Assembly (NCBI GenBank): GCA_039026235.1
Contig: JBCCMQ010000010.1
Coordinates: forward strand, 1-64,000
Length of the DNA stretch: 64,000 nt
Source of the DNA: JBCCMQ01 sp039026235
GTDB lineage: Bacteria > Pseudomonadota > Alphaproteobacteria > Rhodobacterales > Rhodobacteraceae
Direction of reading: 5' to 3'
Positions 44,793 to 53,806 of this stretch are shown here, piece after piece. The notes under the pieces are model-generated. The model worked only from the letters and a program-made list of their open reading frames with translations, made no database searches and was not told the origin of the DNA. A program made the translations under genes and the position numbers. Numbering within the stretch: position 1 is the first letter of the stretch; each line of letters opens with the position of its first letter.

Positions 44793-46130
44793 ATGGCAAT
44801 CGAATACCTTAAGCGCGGCAGGGCAGAGGCGGACCGGGCAGAGGATGACGCGAAAACCCGCCAGGTCGTCGAGGCCACCCTCAAAGACATTGAGGCGCGT
44901 GGTGACAGCGCTGTCCGAGAGTTGAGCGAGAAATTCGACAGCTATGCCCCGGCATCGTTCCGCCTGAGCGACGGCGAAATTGAAGCGATCATGTCCAAAG
45001 TCTCGGACCGCGAGATGGCGGACATAAAATTTGCCCAGGAACAGGTGCGCAACTTCGCCCAGGCGCAGCGTGACAGTATGCGCGACATCGAGGTCGAAAC
45101 CCTACCCGGCGTGATCCTTGGGCACAAAAACATCCCCGTCCAGTCGGTCGGCTGCTATGTGCCGGGCGGCAAGTTTCCTATGGTCGCTTCTGCCCATATG
45201 TCCGTGGCGACCGCCTCGGTCGCCGGCGTTCCAAGGATCGTGGCCGCAACGCCCCCATTCAAGGGCGAACCCAACCCCGGCGTCATCGCGGCGATGAAGC
45301 TGGGCGGCGCCCATGAGATCTTTGTGCTGGGCGGTATTCAGGCCATCGGCGCCATGGCTCTGGGGACCGAGACGGTCGAGCCCGTCCATATGCTGGTTGG
45401 TCCGGGCAACGCATTCGTGGCTGAAGCGAAACGCCAATTGTTCGGACGGGTCGGCATTGACCTTTTCGCGGGACCGACAGAGACCATGGTGATAGCCGAT
45501 GAGACCGTGGACGCAGAAATCTGTGCAACCGATCTTTTGGGACAGGCCGAGCACGGGTACAACTCACCCTGCGTTATGATCACCAATTCGCGCCGACTGG
45601 CGCAGGATACATTGACCGAAATCGACCGGCTTCTCGCGATCCTTCCGACCGCCGACACGGCAGGCGTCAGTTGGGAAGAATACGGCGAGGTCATCCTTTG
45701 CGACGACTACGATGAGATGCTTGCGGTGGCCAACGACATCGCATCGGAACACGTGCAGGTCATGACGGACAGGGATGACTGGTTCCTTGAGAACATGACC
45801 AGTTACGGCGCTCTTTTTCTTGGTGCCCGCACGAATGTTGCCAATGGCGACAAGGTCATCGGCACGAACCACACGCTGCCCACCAAGAAGGCCGGCCGCT
45901 ACACTGGCGGTCTCTGGGTTGGGAAATATCTGAAGACCCACAGCTACCAGAAAGTGCTGACCGACGAAGCGGCAACCATGATTGGCGCCTACGGAAGCAG
46001 GCTTTGCATTCTAGAGGGTTTCGTCGGCCACGCCGAGCAATGCAACGTGAGGGTCCGGCGATACGGTGGCCTCAACGTGCCTTACGGCGCTGCCGCGCCT
46101 TATGGGCCGGAAACCGAAGCCGATCGGTAA
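44793..46130 (+). CDS. Histidinol-dehydrogenase-family enzyme (possible sulfopropanediol dehydrogenase)
   Basis: NAD-dependent, zinc-binding alcohol dehydrogenase fold of HisD. 445 residues retain the zinc/catalytic positions: DLLGQAEHG (Gln, His), ASEHVQV (Glu-His), GDKVIGTNHTLPT (Asp) and a late VGHAEQC (His). Its N-terminus (MAIEYLKRGRAEADRAEDD) is unlike true HisD, and resembles the non-histidine HisD relatives of roseobacters such as HpsN of dihydroxypropanesulfonate use; this is not certain. It precedes betC by 69 bp on the same strand, suggesting osmolyte catabolism. RBS GAGGG. Confidence 0.82.
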   Translation: MAIEYLKRGRAEADRAEDDAKTRQVVEATLKDIEARGDSAVRELSEKFDSYAPASFRLSDGEIEAIMSKVSDREMADIKFAQEQVRNFAQAQRDSMRDIEVETLPGVILGHKNIPVQSVGCYVPGGKFPMVASAHMSVATASVAGVPRIVAATPPFKGEPNPGVIAAMKLGGAHEIFVLGGIQAIGAMALGTETVEPVHMLVGPGNAFVAEAKRQLFGRVGIDLFAGPTETMVIADETVDAEICATDLLGQAEHGYNSPCVMITNSRRLAQDTLTEIDRLLAILPTADTAGVSWEEYGEVILCDDYDEMLAVANDIASEHVQVMTDRDDWFLENMTSYGALFLGARTNVANGDKVIGTNHTLPTKKAGRYTGGLWVGKYLKTHSYQKVLTDEAATMIGAYGSRLCILEGFVGHAEQCNVRVRRYGGLNVPYGAAAPYGPETEADR

Positions 46131-46199
46131 TAAGGTGACAGGCCATATGCCGACCGGCACATGCCTTCGGCTATCACCTGCACGTGCGAAAGTTGAACG

Positions 46200-47720
46200 A
46201 TGACCAAACCTGACGTTCTGCTGATCATGGCCGATCAGCTCGCGCCGCATTTCACCGGTGCTTATGGCCACCCGCTGGCCAAGACCCCGCACCTCGATGC
46301 ATTGGCCGCGCGCGGAATGCGGTTCGATGCCGCCTATTGCAACTCACCGCTTTGCGCGCCTTCGCGGTTTTCCTTCATGTCGGGCCAGTTGATCACAAAC
46401 ATCGCGGCCTATGACAACGCCGCCGAGTTTCCTGCCTCGATCCCCACCTTTGCACACTACCTTCGCATGCAGGGCTACCGTACGGGCCTGTCGGGAAAGA
46501 TGCATTTCGTGGGACCGGATCAGCGCCACGGTTTCAACGACCGGGTGACAACCGATATCTACCCGGCCGATTTCGCCTGGACGCCTGACTGGGACGCGCC
46601 GGATGAGCGCATTGACAGCTGGTATCACAATATGTCGCCGGTCAAAGAGGCCGGTCCTGCAATGGCCTCGTTTCAGATCGACTATGACGACGAAACCGGC
46701 TTTGCTGCCCGGCGATGGTTGTTCGACCGCGCACGCGACCGCGCTCAGGGTGATCCTTCGCCCTTCGCATTGGTGGCGAGCTTTATGCACCCCCACGACC
46801 CTTATGTCGCGCGCCCTGAATGGTGGAACCTGTATTCCGATTCCGAGATCGACGAACCACTTCACACGTTTGCACCGGATGCCCATGATCCCCATGCGCG
46901 CCGGGTCATGGATGGAATTGAGGCCACGACAACGCCTGTCACGCCCCATGAAATTCGGCAGGCGCGCCGGGGATATCTGGCCAATGTCAGTTACTTCGAC
47001 AGCATGATCGGGATGCTGGTGCAAACCCTTGAAGAAATGGGCGCGCTGGACAACACGGTGATTATCGTCACGTCGGACCACGGCGACATGCTGGGCGAAC
47101 GCGGACTTTGGTACAAGATGACCCTCTTCGAACGCTCGGCTCGGGTGCCGCTGGTCATGGCCGGGCCGGGTGTTGCCCGCGGTACGGCATCCAACGCCTG
47201 TTCGCTGGTCGATGTACTGCCGACGCTGGTCGAGATCGCCGGCGGCGACCCGGCGGCCATTGAGACACCGTTGGACGGCCGGTCACTGTGGCCGTTGGCC
47301 CAAGGCAAGACCGATCCGGTGGACGAGGCGATCAGTGAATACTGTGCCGAGATGACCGGGTGGCCGGTGCTGATGATCCGGCGCGGCAGGTTCAAGTACA
47401 TCCACTGTGAAAGCGATCCGCCGCTTCTTTTCGATTTGGTTGCTGATCCGGAAGAGCTCTGCAATCTGGCCCAGGATCCGGCGCACCGGGAGCTATCTTT
47501 GCAGTTCGCCCAAGAGGCTGCGCAGCGCTGGGACAGTCAGGCGATCCGCGCCGACGTGATTGCAAACCAGAAACGACGCCGCGCCGTTCATGCTGTTGTC
47601 GGAACCGGGCTGGGCGAGGCCTGGGATTTCAACCCACCACGCGACGCGAGCCAAGAGTACGTGCGAAACCACATGGATTGGGAGGTCGCGGCGCGGCGCT
47701 ACCGCTTTCCACCAGACTGA
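46200..47720 (+). CDS. betC: Choline-sulfatase
   Basis: Hydrolyses choline-O-sulfate to choline and sulfate. 506 residues with the type I sulfatase signature: LIMADQLAPHF (metal Asp), the formylglycine site CAPSRFSFMSG (Cys52), TGLSGKMHF, and the DHGDMLGERG metal-binding motif. The C-terminus WDFNPPRDASQEYVRN is characteristic of choline-sulfatases. betABI are not in the window; an aldehyde dehydrogenase lies at 61.2 kb. Confidence 0.92.
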   Translation: MTKPDVLLIMADQLAPHFTGAYGHPLAKTPHLDALAARGMRFDAAYCNSPLCAPSRFSFMSGQLITNIAAYDNAAEFPASIPTFAHYLRMQGYRTGLSGKMHFVGPDQRHGFNDRVTTDIYPADFAWTPDWDAPDERIDSWYHNMSPVKEAGPAMASFQIDYDDETGFAARRWLFDRARDRAQGDPSPFALVASFMHPHDPYVARPEWWNLYSDSEIDEPLHTFAPDAHDPHARRVMDGIEATTTPVTPHEIRQARRGYLANVSYFDSMIGMLVQTLEEMGALDNTVIIVTSDHGDMLGERGLWYKMTLFERSARVPLVMAGPGVARGTASNACSLVDVLPTLVEIAGGDPAAIETPLDGRSLWPLAQGKTDPVDEAISEYCAEMTGWPVLMIRRGRFKYIHCESDPPLLFDLVADPEELCNLAQDPAHRELSLQFAQEAAQRWDSQAIRADVIANQKRRRAVHAVVGTGLGEAWDFNPPRDASQEYVRNHMDWEVAARRYRFPPD

Positions 47721-47827
47721 TGGTTTTGCGTCCTAACTGTCGCAATCGCGTGATTCAATCCTTATCGATATTGTCAGGAAATGGGTGGCGCATTATCTCT
47801 AGCCCGGAAGGATAGGGAATCGGCCAC

Positions 47828-48265
47828 TTGGGTCAGCTTGCGAAAACCTCAGTCCATGCGGATCAGAGCGTAGACCACGCTCTGCAACCGGCTTTTGCGC
47901 CGGACGCGCGCGAATTTCTGAACTATCTACGGATCACCGCGCTGAACTGCCGCTCTGCGGCCCGCGCGGATCTCTTTCGGGCCTGTGCCATGCTTGAGAC
48001 AGACACCGGCGTCGCAAAGTCGGCACATGCCGAACTTCTGATGCGCTGCCTGCCCCAGGTTATTGGAAAGATGCCGAAAATCCTGCGTCCGGGGGAACAG
48101 GAGATTTCCTTTGACGAAGCCTGGCTTCTGCGCCTCTTTGAAGCCTGCCGCAACGATGATGGCGCGAGCTTTGCGTTCCTGATCCGCACACGTGTCGTGC
48201 GCCATGCCCAGCGGAAAATCGGGTTTCTAATGCGCTCTTCAACCGAGCAATTTAGTCAGAATTAG
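47828..48265 (+). CDS. Conserved hypothetical protein with uncertain start
   Basis: 145 residues opening at TTG 47828; upstream codons contain a stop and no better start, and no RBS is convincing. Soluble and helical (AREFLNYLRITALNCRSAARADLF, VIGKMPKILRPGEQEISFDEAWLLRLFEACR). I do not recognise a family. Its stop codon lies inside the Irr-type box in front of dps. Confidence 0.6.
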   Translation: MGQLAKTSVHADQSVDHALQPAFAPDAREFLNYLRITALNCRSAARADLFRACAMLETDTGVAKSAHAELLMRCLPQVIGKMPKILRPGEQEISFDEAWLLRLFEACRNDDGASFAFLIRTRVVRHAQRKIGFLMRSSTEQFSQN

Positions 48266-48277
48266 AATAATTCTAAA
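48261..48277. promoter_or_regulatory. Irr iron-control element (ICE-like) upstream of dps
   Basis: ATTAGAATAATTCTAAA (48261-48277) matches the alphaproteobacterial Irr consensus TTTAGAA-N3-TTCTAAA with one difference at the first base. It has a perfect internal 7-bp palindrome (TTAGAAT/ATTCTAA around A48269) and lies about 95 bases upstream of dps, overlapping the stop codon of the hypothetical gene. Irr acts under low iron, so repression of this iron-storage gene is expected. Confidence 0.75.
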
Positions 48278-48370
48278 AAAGACTTGGCAAACGTGATCTG
48301 ACCAATATGTTGGGGATCAGAAGGATGATTTTGCGGCCGAATGCCGCCACGCGGGATTGGAGAGAAAGAG

Positions 48371-48841
48371 ATGACACAGACAGCCGCAACCCTGTCTACA
48401 GACGCCCAGGCACATATCGCCGATGCGTTGAACCAGTGCGTTGCTGAAACCGCCGTCACAACGATGATGGCGCAAAACTTCCATTGGAACGTGACCGGAA
48501 TGGCCTTTGGGCCGCTGCACGCGCTGTTCCAGGAGATCTACGAAGATCACTTTGAGGCCCAGGACGATCTGGCCGAACGCATCCGCGCCATTGGCGGCCA
48601 TGCCGAGGGCACGCTTGCCGGTATGGTCGAACGCTCAAAAGTCGCTGAAAACGATGGACGGGGTACTGACCGTGACATGATCAAGGCCTTGCTTGAGGCC
48701 GAAGAAACGGTCGCCGCCACATTGGCCGGATGTGGCGAGCTTGCCGCCGGAAACGGTGATGCTCTGACCGAGGATGTCTGCATTGCGCGGGGCCAGGCTC
48801 ACGAAAAGTTTGCTTGGATGCTGCGGGCGCACATCAGCTAG
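48371..48841 (+). CDS. dps: DNA-protecting ferritin-like protein Dps
   Basis: 12-mer ferritin-like protein that oxidises Fe2+ with peroxide and shields DNA. 156 residues with ferroxidase ligands in AQNFHWNVTGM (His), HFEAQDDLAERI (Asp, Glu) and the characteristic first helix. ATG 48371 has GGAGAGAAAG upstream; ATG 48341 is in frame but lacks it. An Irr-type box lies upstream, tying it to iron storage. Confidence 0.93.
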   Translation: MTQTAATLSTDAQAHIADALNQCVAETAVTTMMAQNFHWNVTGMAFGPLHALFQEIYEDHFEAQDDLAERIRAIGGHAEGTLAGMVERSKVAENDGRGTDRDMIKALLEAEETVAATLAGCGELAAGNGDALTEDVCIARGQAHEKFAWMLRAHIS

Positions 48842-48862
48842 GGCAACCGTCTAACGATTGGC

Positions 48863-48900
48863 ACAGGCGACGGTCTCGGTTTCGACCGACCGTCGCCTGT
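48863..48900. terminator. Strong bidirectional hairpin between dps and gnd
   Basis: ACAGGCGACGGTC (48863-48875) pairs perfectly with GACCGTCGCCTGT (48888-48900), 13 bp, and the loop closes with GGT-TTCG-ACC, a UUCG-type tetraloop. It lies between convergent dps and gnd. No long T tract is present. Confidence 0.75.
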
Positions 48901-48907
48901 CGCGTTT

Positions 48908-50320
48908 CTACTGGGACATGCCCCACGGCCCGTGATGGGCGCCCGGCGCGTCGACCCGCTCGAAACTATGGGCGCCAAAGAAATCACGCTGACCCTGGAT
49001 CATGTTGGCTGTCGAAAGCCCGGTGCGCATCATGTCGAAATAGGTCAGGCCCGCGGCGAGCGCCGGTACAGGAAGTCCGTGGGCCAAGGCCGTCGAGATC
49101 AGTTTACGAAGCTTGCTCGCATTGCGATCCATCTGATCCTTGAAGTACGGCGCAAACATCAGGTTGCGCGCATCATCTTCGCCCAGCGCCTGCGACATAT
49201 CGTTTAGCATGGCAGACCGGATTATGCAGCCTTCGCGCCAGACCTCGGCGACGGCGGGCATCGGCAGCGACCACGCGAACGCATTGCTCGCCGCCGAGAG
49301 AAGTTGAAATCCCTGTGCATAGCACATGATCTTTCCGGCAATCAGCGCACCCTCGATATCGTCGAGGCCCAGCGCGCCGTCGGGCAACGTCTTCGGCGCG
49401 GGTCCATACAATGCCTCGCCCGCCACACGGGCGTCTTTCTGGGCCGAGATGTTCCGCGCGGCCACGGCCGCTTCGATCACCGGAATGGGCGCACCAAGAT
49501 GCTGCGCTTCGATCACCGTCCAGCGACCGGTACCTTTTTGTCCGGCGCGGTCGAGGATGATGTCCAGGACAGGCTTGTCCGTTTCCGGATCGATGGCCGC
49601 GCTGACCTTGCTCGAAATCTCGATCAGGTAGGACTTCAACGGTCCTTCGTTCCATTTGGCAAAGTGGTCAGCGATGGCGGCCGGCGTAAGGCCCAGACCA
49701 TCGCGCATGACACCATAGGCTTCGGCGATCATCTGCATGTCCGCGTATTCGATTCCGTTGTGAACCGCTTTCACAAAGTGCCCCGCACCCCCGGCGCCCA
49801 TCCATGTGGCACAAGGCGTACCTTCGTATTTTGCCGAGATCGCTTCCAGGATGTGGCCGACACGGTCCCAAGCCGCCTGGGGCCCGCCCCCCATGATCGA
49901 AGGTCCGAATCGCGCGCCTTCTTCACCGCCCGAGACACCGATGCCAAGGAACGGCACACCCGCCTTCTCGGCGTCATCCGCCCGCCGGTTCGTATCGTGG
50001 AAATTGGCGTTGCCCGCATCAATGATCATGTCGTTCTGGTCCAGCAGAGGGCGCAGGGCCGCGATCTGCTGGTCGACCGCGTCTCCCGCAGGAACCATAA
50101 GAATGATCGCGCGCGGTGGCTTAATCGCTGCAACGAGCTCTTCCAAAGTTTCCGTAGGCACCAAACGGTCCGTCAGAGGGCCAGCGTTGTCCATAAACTC
50201 CCGCGTTTTGGAAACTGTCCTGTTGAACACAGCAATCGGGAAGCCGTTCTCGGCGATATTCAGCGACAGCATCGCACCCATGGTCCCAAGGCCGATCAGC
50301 CCGATTTCAGCTGTGCCCAT
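48908..50320 (-). CDS. gnd: 6-phosphogluconate dehydrogenase (decarboxylating)
   Basis: NADP+-dependent oxidative decarboxylation of 6-phosphogluconate to ribulose 5-phosphate. 470 residues: N-terminal Rossmann GLGTMGAMLSLNIAENG, SGGEEGARFGPSIM, HNGIEYADMQMIAEAYGVM (catalytic Lys at VKAVHNG), and RAGQKGTGRWTV. A gluconokinase divergent at 50545 makes its substrate, so the pair forms the gluconate arm of the pentose phosphate pathway. Confidence 0.95.
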   Translation of the reverse strand: MGTAEIGLIGLGTMGAMLSLNIAENGFPIAVFNRTVSKTREFMDNAGPLTDRLVPTETLEELVAAIKPPRAIILMVPAGDAVDQQIAALRPLLDQNDMIIDAGNANFHDTNRRADDAEKAGVPFLGIGVSGGEEGARFGPSIMGGGPQAAWDRVGHILEAISAKYEGTPCATWMGAGGAGHFVKAVHNGIEYADMQMIAEAYGVMRDGLGLTPAAIADHFAKWNEGPLKSYLIEISSKVSAAIDPETDKPVLDIILDRAGQKGTGRWTVIEAQHLGAPIPVIEAAVAARNISAQKDARVAGEALYGPAPKTLPDGALGLDDIEGALIAGKIMCYAQGFQLLSAASNAFAWSLPMPAVAEVWREGCIIRSAMLNDMSQALGEDDARNLMFAPYFKDQMDRNASKLRKLISTALAHGLPVPALAAGLTYFDMMRTGLSTANMIQGQRDFFGAHSFERVDAPGAHHGPWGMSQ

Positions 50321-50544
50321 TCGAAAATCTCCCTTTCGCAGTCGCAGGTGGCGAACCTGTGGGTCCCCATCCGGTATCCAGCTCCTAGGTGCTGTTTTTT
50401 GCCTGAGCCTTTGGCGTGAGAGGATCAGAGCCGCCTGCCGCTGTCCAGCCGAAACCCGGCAGGCTGACGGCTAAAACCTGCGACGCTGTGCCCGATGTCC
50501 GAGGTGAACTTGCTCTCGGCCGCAATTCGGCTATCCAAGGGCGC

Positions 50545-51039
50545 ATGTTGCATATTGTTGTCATGGGCGTCGCGGGAAGCGGCAAATCTTCTGTGGGCGG
50601 CGCCGTGGCAGGGCGGCTCGGCGCCGAGTATCTAGATGGTGACGACCTTCACCCACCCGCAAACATTGAAAAGATGAGCAACGGGATTTCCCTGACCGAT
50701 GAAGACCGATGGCCCTGGCTTGCCGAAGTCGGCGCGGTGCTTCAAGGCCATCCCGGACCTGTTTTGATCGGATGTTCGGCGTTGCGGCGAATCTACCGCG
50801 ACAAAATTCGCGACGTCGCCGCGAAGCCCGTCTGCTTTCTTCATCTCGTCGGTTCGCGCGAGGTTATCGCCGGGCGCATGGGCGAACGGGATGGCCATTT
50901 CATGCCGCTGGCGCTTTTGGACAGCCAGTTTGCAACGCTGGAGATCCCAGACGCGGACGAAAGCGTCGTGGCCGTCGACATCGACCAACCTTTTGAAGAT
51001 GTCGTTGCGCAGGCGGTTTCTGCCTTGAGGGCCCTTTAG
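50545..51039 (+). CDS. gntK: Gluconokinase
   Basis: ATP-dependent phosphorylation of gluconate to 6-phosphogluconate. 164 residues with Walker A GVAGSGKSS (about 8-16), YLDGDDLHPPANIEKM, CSALRRIYRDKIR and the C-terminal DQPFEDVV. ATG 50545 has AAGGGC ahead; an upstream in-frame opening reaching 50416 is not supported. Convergent with the GT39 gene, overlapping it by four bases. Confidence 0.92.
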   Translation: MLHIVVMGVAGSGKSSVGGAVAGRLGAEYLDGDDLHPPANIEKMSNGISLTDEDRWPWLAEVGAVLQGHPGPVLIGCSALRRIYRDKIRDVAAKPVCFLHLVGSREVIAGRMGERDGHFMPLALLDSQFATLEIPDADESVVAVDIDQPFEDVVAQAVSALRAL

Positions 51040-52484
51040 CGGCGCAGCGGGTTACAGCGTTCGGTCATCAGATACATCGTTGGACGCTCGCGTCGCAGCG
51101 CGCCGGTTTTAGAGGTCCACACGCGCAGCTCTTCCAAGGCAGCGACGCACCGGTCGGGCACCGGCAGGATCAAAACCACAAGGGCACCCTCTATGCCTTC
51201 TGCCGCCGGACGTGTCAGTTGATAGTGGTTTTCCGGCAGATCCGGAACGGGCCAGGCGCGGACCTCAAGACCCTCGCCTTTTGTTCGGTAGGCAAGATCG
51301 GCAAGGACCCGGCGGTCGTCGGACAGGATCGCCGTCGCGCCCGCACGCCGCGCCTCGGCGATGATCGCTTCGCTGAGCTCACGCACGCCCGTTGCCCGTT
51401 CAAAGGCGGGTCGTCCGCCGATGCTGAGTGCGTCGGGCACCACTGTCGCCACCGGCAAGACGGCCGCCAACGCGCCGTTGAAAATCAGTCCCGGGATCAG
51501 CCAGCGTGGCCAATGGATCGCAACCCATGGCCCGGCCAGGGCGGTTGCAGCCACGAAAGCCGGCGCGGCCCAGTTTCCGTTGGCCTTCCGTATCAATGCT
51601 TGAAGTGCAATGGCCACAAAGACCGTCAATGAGAAAAGGGCCAGAAGTCTGATGGTGCGTCCCGGCTTCCAGATGCCGGCGATATAGGCGGCGGCAAAAA
51701 CGGGTCCAAGCGCGACCAGCTGAATTGCGATGAATTCCGCCATCCCCGACCAATTCCAACGGATCCCTTCCCAGCCGGCGTTTTCGGCCGTGTGCGTCAG
51801 CGTGATGAAACCGTTCTGAATGTTCCAAAGTAGGTTCGGCGCCACCAGGACCAAAGCGATCCCGGCTGCGAGCGCGGTGAGGCCCTTTTGCGGCGGGGCG
51901 AGTAGTCTAAAGACCCAAGCTGCCAAACCCAGGGCTACGACGTAGATCATCGCGTATTTCGCCAAAAGGCCAAGACCGACCGCCCCGCCCAGAACCAGCG
52001 CCCACCAAAGGCCACCGCCCCGGTCCAAGCGCACCATGGCCAACAGAGACAGCGCAACGCAGCACAAGAGGGCCGCATCGGTCGAAATGAAAAGCGAAAG
52101 GATGGCCACCCCGGGCGCGGTTGCGAAAACCGCACCGGCCCACCAAGCCCGGTCATCCTTCCAAAGGGCCTGCGCGATGAACGCGACGAAAACCGAGGTC
52201 AGCCCATAAAGAACCGGCCCGGGCAGGCGCACCCAGAAAGCTGCATCGCTGGCCCCCAACTCGGTGCTCAGACGGATCACCCATCCAATGAGCGGCGGTT
52301 TCGAATAATAGCCAAAGGCCGGTTCCTGACCCCATAGCCAGTACTGGCTTTCGTCCATGAAAAGATCGACGCGATTGAATGCCAGACAGCCAATCCGCCA
52401 AAGCGTTATGGCAAGGATCACGGCCATGGGAATTGCCGCCGCCCCATGGTTATGGGCTCGCAGGTCGCTTACCGGCGCACTCAT
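51036..52484 (-). CDS. Glycosyltransferase family 39 / ArnT-like
   Basis: Inner-membrane transferase using a polyprenyl-phosphate sugar. 482 residues: DESQYWLWGQEPAFGYYSKPP (residues about 43-63, shown as its parts DESQYWLWG and GYYSKPP) is the ArnT/GT39 catalytic loop, followed by about ten membrane helices. It is the last gene of an overlapping operon (GT2 54116, LAB_N 53796, PAP2 52481) and would transfer the sugar supplied by the GT2 to a lipid A-like acceptor. Confidence 0.85.
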   Translation of the reverse strand: MSAPVSDLRAHNHGAAAIPMAVILAITLWRIGCLAFNRVDLFMDESQYWLWGQEPAFGYYSKPPLIGWVIRLSTELGASDAAFWVRLPGPVLYGLTSVFVAFIAQALWKDDRAWWAGAVFATAPGVAILSLFISTDAALLCCVALSLLAMVRLDRGGGLWWALVLGGAVGLGLLAKYAMIYVVALGLAAWVFRLLAPPQKGLTALAAGIALVLVAPNLLWNIQNGFITLTHTAENAGWEGIRWNWSGMAEFIAIQLVALGPVFAAAYIAGIWKPGRTIRLLALFSLTVFVAIALQALIRKANGNWAAPAFVAATALAGPWVAIHWPRWLIPGLIFNGALAAVLPVATVVPDALSIGGRPAFERATGVRELSEAIIAEARRAGATAILSDDRRVLADLAYRTKGEGLEVRAWPVPDLPENHYQLTRPAAEGIEGALVVLILPVPDRCVAALEELRVWTSKTGALRRERPTMYLMTERCNPLRR

Positions 52485-53806
52485 CGGGCTTGCCCGCCGA
52501 AAATGAACGCCAGCGTCATACGGACCGTCTCGGCCGGTATCTGGAAGCCGAAGATCAGGGCTCTGCGCAGATCACCCGCCAAGGTGGCGCCCCGCCCGAA
52601 GCTGGTCACATAGCCGACGAACAGGGCGATATCGGCGCCGACGGCATTTACCGTCAGGGACTTCCTTGCAGTCCCAATCCGCAGCAGGTGGAAAAGCACG
52701 AATGCGACCAACGCCATGAACAAAATGGCGAAGACCGTATCGCTTAGGAAATGGCGCCCCATGACGACACGAAGCGCTATGCCAAAGCCTGCCACGAGCA
52801 GGCCAACGACCCCGACCGGCCAGATCCGCTGCCGCAACCATGGCCACGAAAGTGACCCAAGCACGATGGCTACCATTGCTATGGCAGAGCCTTCACCGCT
52901 GACGAATGAGCAGTTGCGGGCGCATTGGTCCGAGATCAAGAGCGCCGGCGAGAAAGTGGCCTCGCCGCCAAATTCGACCACATCCGCTGGTCTCGCCCGA
53001 CCCCAGTACTCTTTCAGTATAAGGTTGCTCAAAAGGCCCGGACCGCCCAGCATTGCCGTGACCGCGTAAGCCCATACCGCCGCAGGCGCTCTGACGGCAA
53101 AGTGTTGCCGCAAGGCGCTGATCCAAAGCACCAAAGCAGTCAGGGTGAAAACCCAGACGGCCGTCCAATAGGTTTCGCGGATCGACTGCATCGCAGCGCT
53201 GTCGTTCAGAAAGAACCCCGCGTCCGGATCGAAAAAGGCGCGCGACACCCGAAGATCGATCCCCGGGTTCGCAAGAAAAAGGATCACCGCGACTGCGGTA
53301 AGGCCCAGCAGCCAACCCATGCTTCGTACAGGCAAAAGACGGGCAATCCGATCTGTGGGCGCCGCCCCCTGCCCGTTTTCCGGACGTACGGGCTTTTCCA
53401 AGGCGCTGGCCGCCAGGTAGCCAACGCTTCGCAGCCTGCCCACCAGCAGCGCGCACGCGCTGGCGCCGGCCACCAATCCGGCAAATGCAGCCCCGGCCGG
53501 AACCAAGCCCGCCAGAACCAAAGACTTCGTCAAGACAGCGGTCAAGACCAAGACCGGCCAAACCTTTGCACCGCCGCTCAGTTGCACCGCCGCCCAGGCC
53601 CCGGCGGATACAGGCACCAATACCTGACCAAAGGTTTCAACTGCTGAATGGCCCGTTGCCGGGATCAAGGCCGCAATCAGCAGGCTGCACGCCAGTACCG
53701 CCCAAGCCGCAGCGAGGAAAAGGCGCGCGCGTGCCGACATCTCAAAGGGTGAGCGTGTGACGCTGTCATGTCGGTCTTCGGAATGGGCGTGTGCATCAGG
53801 CTCCAT
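52481..53806 (-). CDS. PAP2-family phosphatase (lipid A phosphatase-like)
   Basis: 441 residues, several membrane helices, with the PAP2 triad: KEYWGRARP (motif 1), SFVSGEGSAIA (motif 2, with E in place of H) and VMGRHFLSDT (motif 3). The N-terminal half (about 20-200) is an extra hydrophobic domain with no clear relatives. ATG 53806 overlaps the LAB_N gene by 11 bp and the GT39 gene by four bases. A role in removing a lipid A or undecaprenyl phosphate is inferred. Confidence 0.85.
   Translation of the reverse strand: MEPDAHAHSEDRHDSVTRSPFEMSARARLFLAAAWAVLACSLLIAALIPATGHSAVETFGQVLVPVSAGAWAAVQLSGGAKVWPVLVLTAVLTKSLVLAGLVPAGAAFAGLVAGASACALLVGRLRSVGYLAASALEKPVRPENGQGAAPTDRIARLLPVRSMGWLLGLTAVAVILFLANPGIDLRVSRAFFDPDAGFFLNDSAAMQSIRETYWTAVWVFTLTALVLWISALRQHFAVRAPAAVWAYAVTAMLGGPGLLSNLILKEYWGRARPADVVEFGGEATFSPALLISDQCARNCSFVSGEGSAIAMVAIVLGSLSWPWLRQRIWPVGVVGLLVAGFGIALRVVMGRHFLSDTVFAILFMALVAFVLFHLLRIGTARKSLTVNAVGADIALFVGYVTSFGRGATLAGDLRRALIFGFQIPAETVRMTLAFIFGGQAR

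Noticed and set aside
44793..46130. Histidine-biosynthesis hisD
   Set aside because: The N-terminus differs from HisD, and no other his gene is present. The family assignment is kept without the biosynthetic name.
49304..50419. Open frame antisense to gnd
   Set aside because: Same reason; gnd is intact and conserved on the minus strand.
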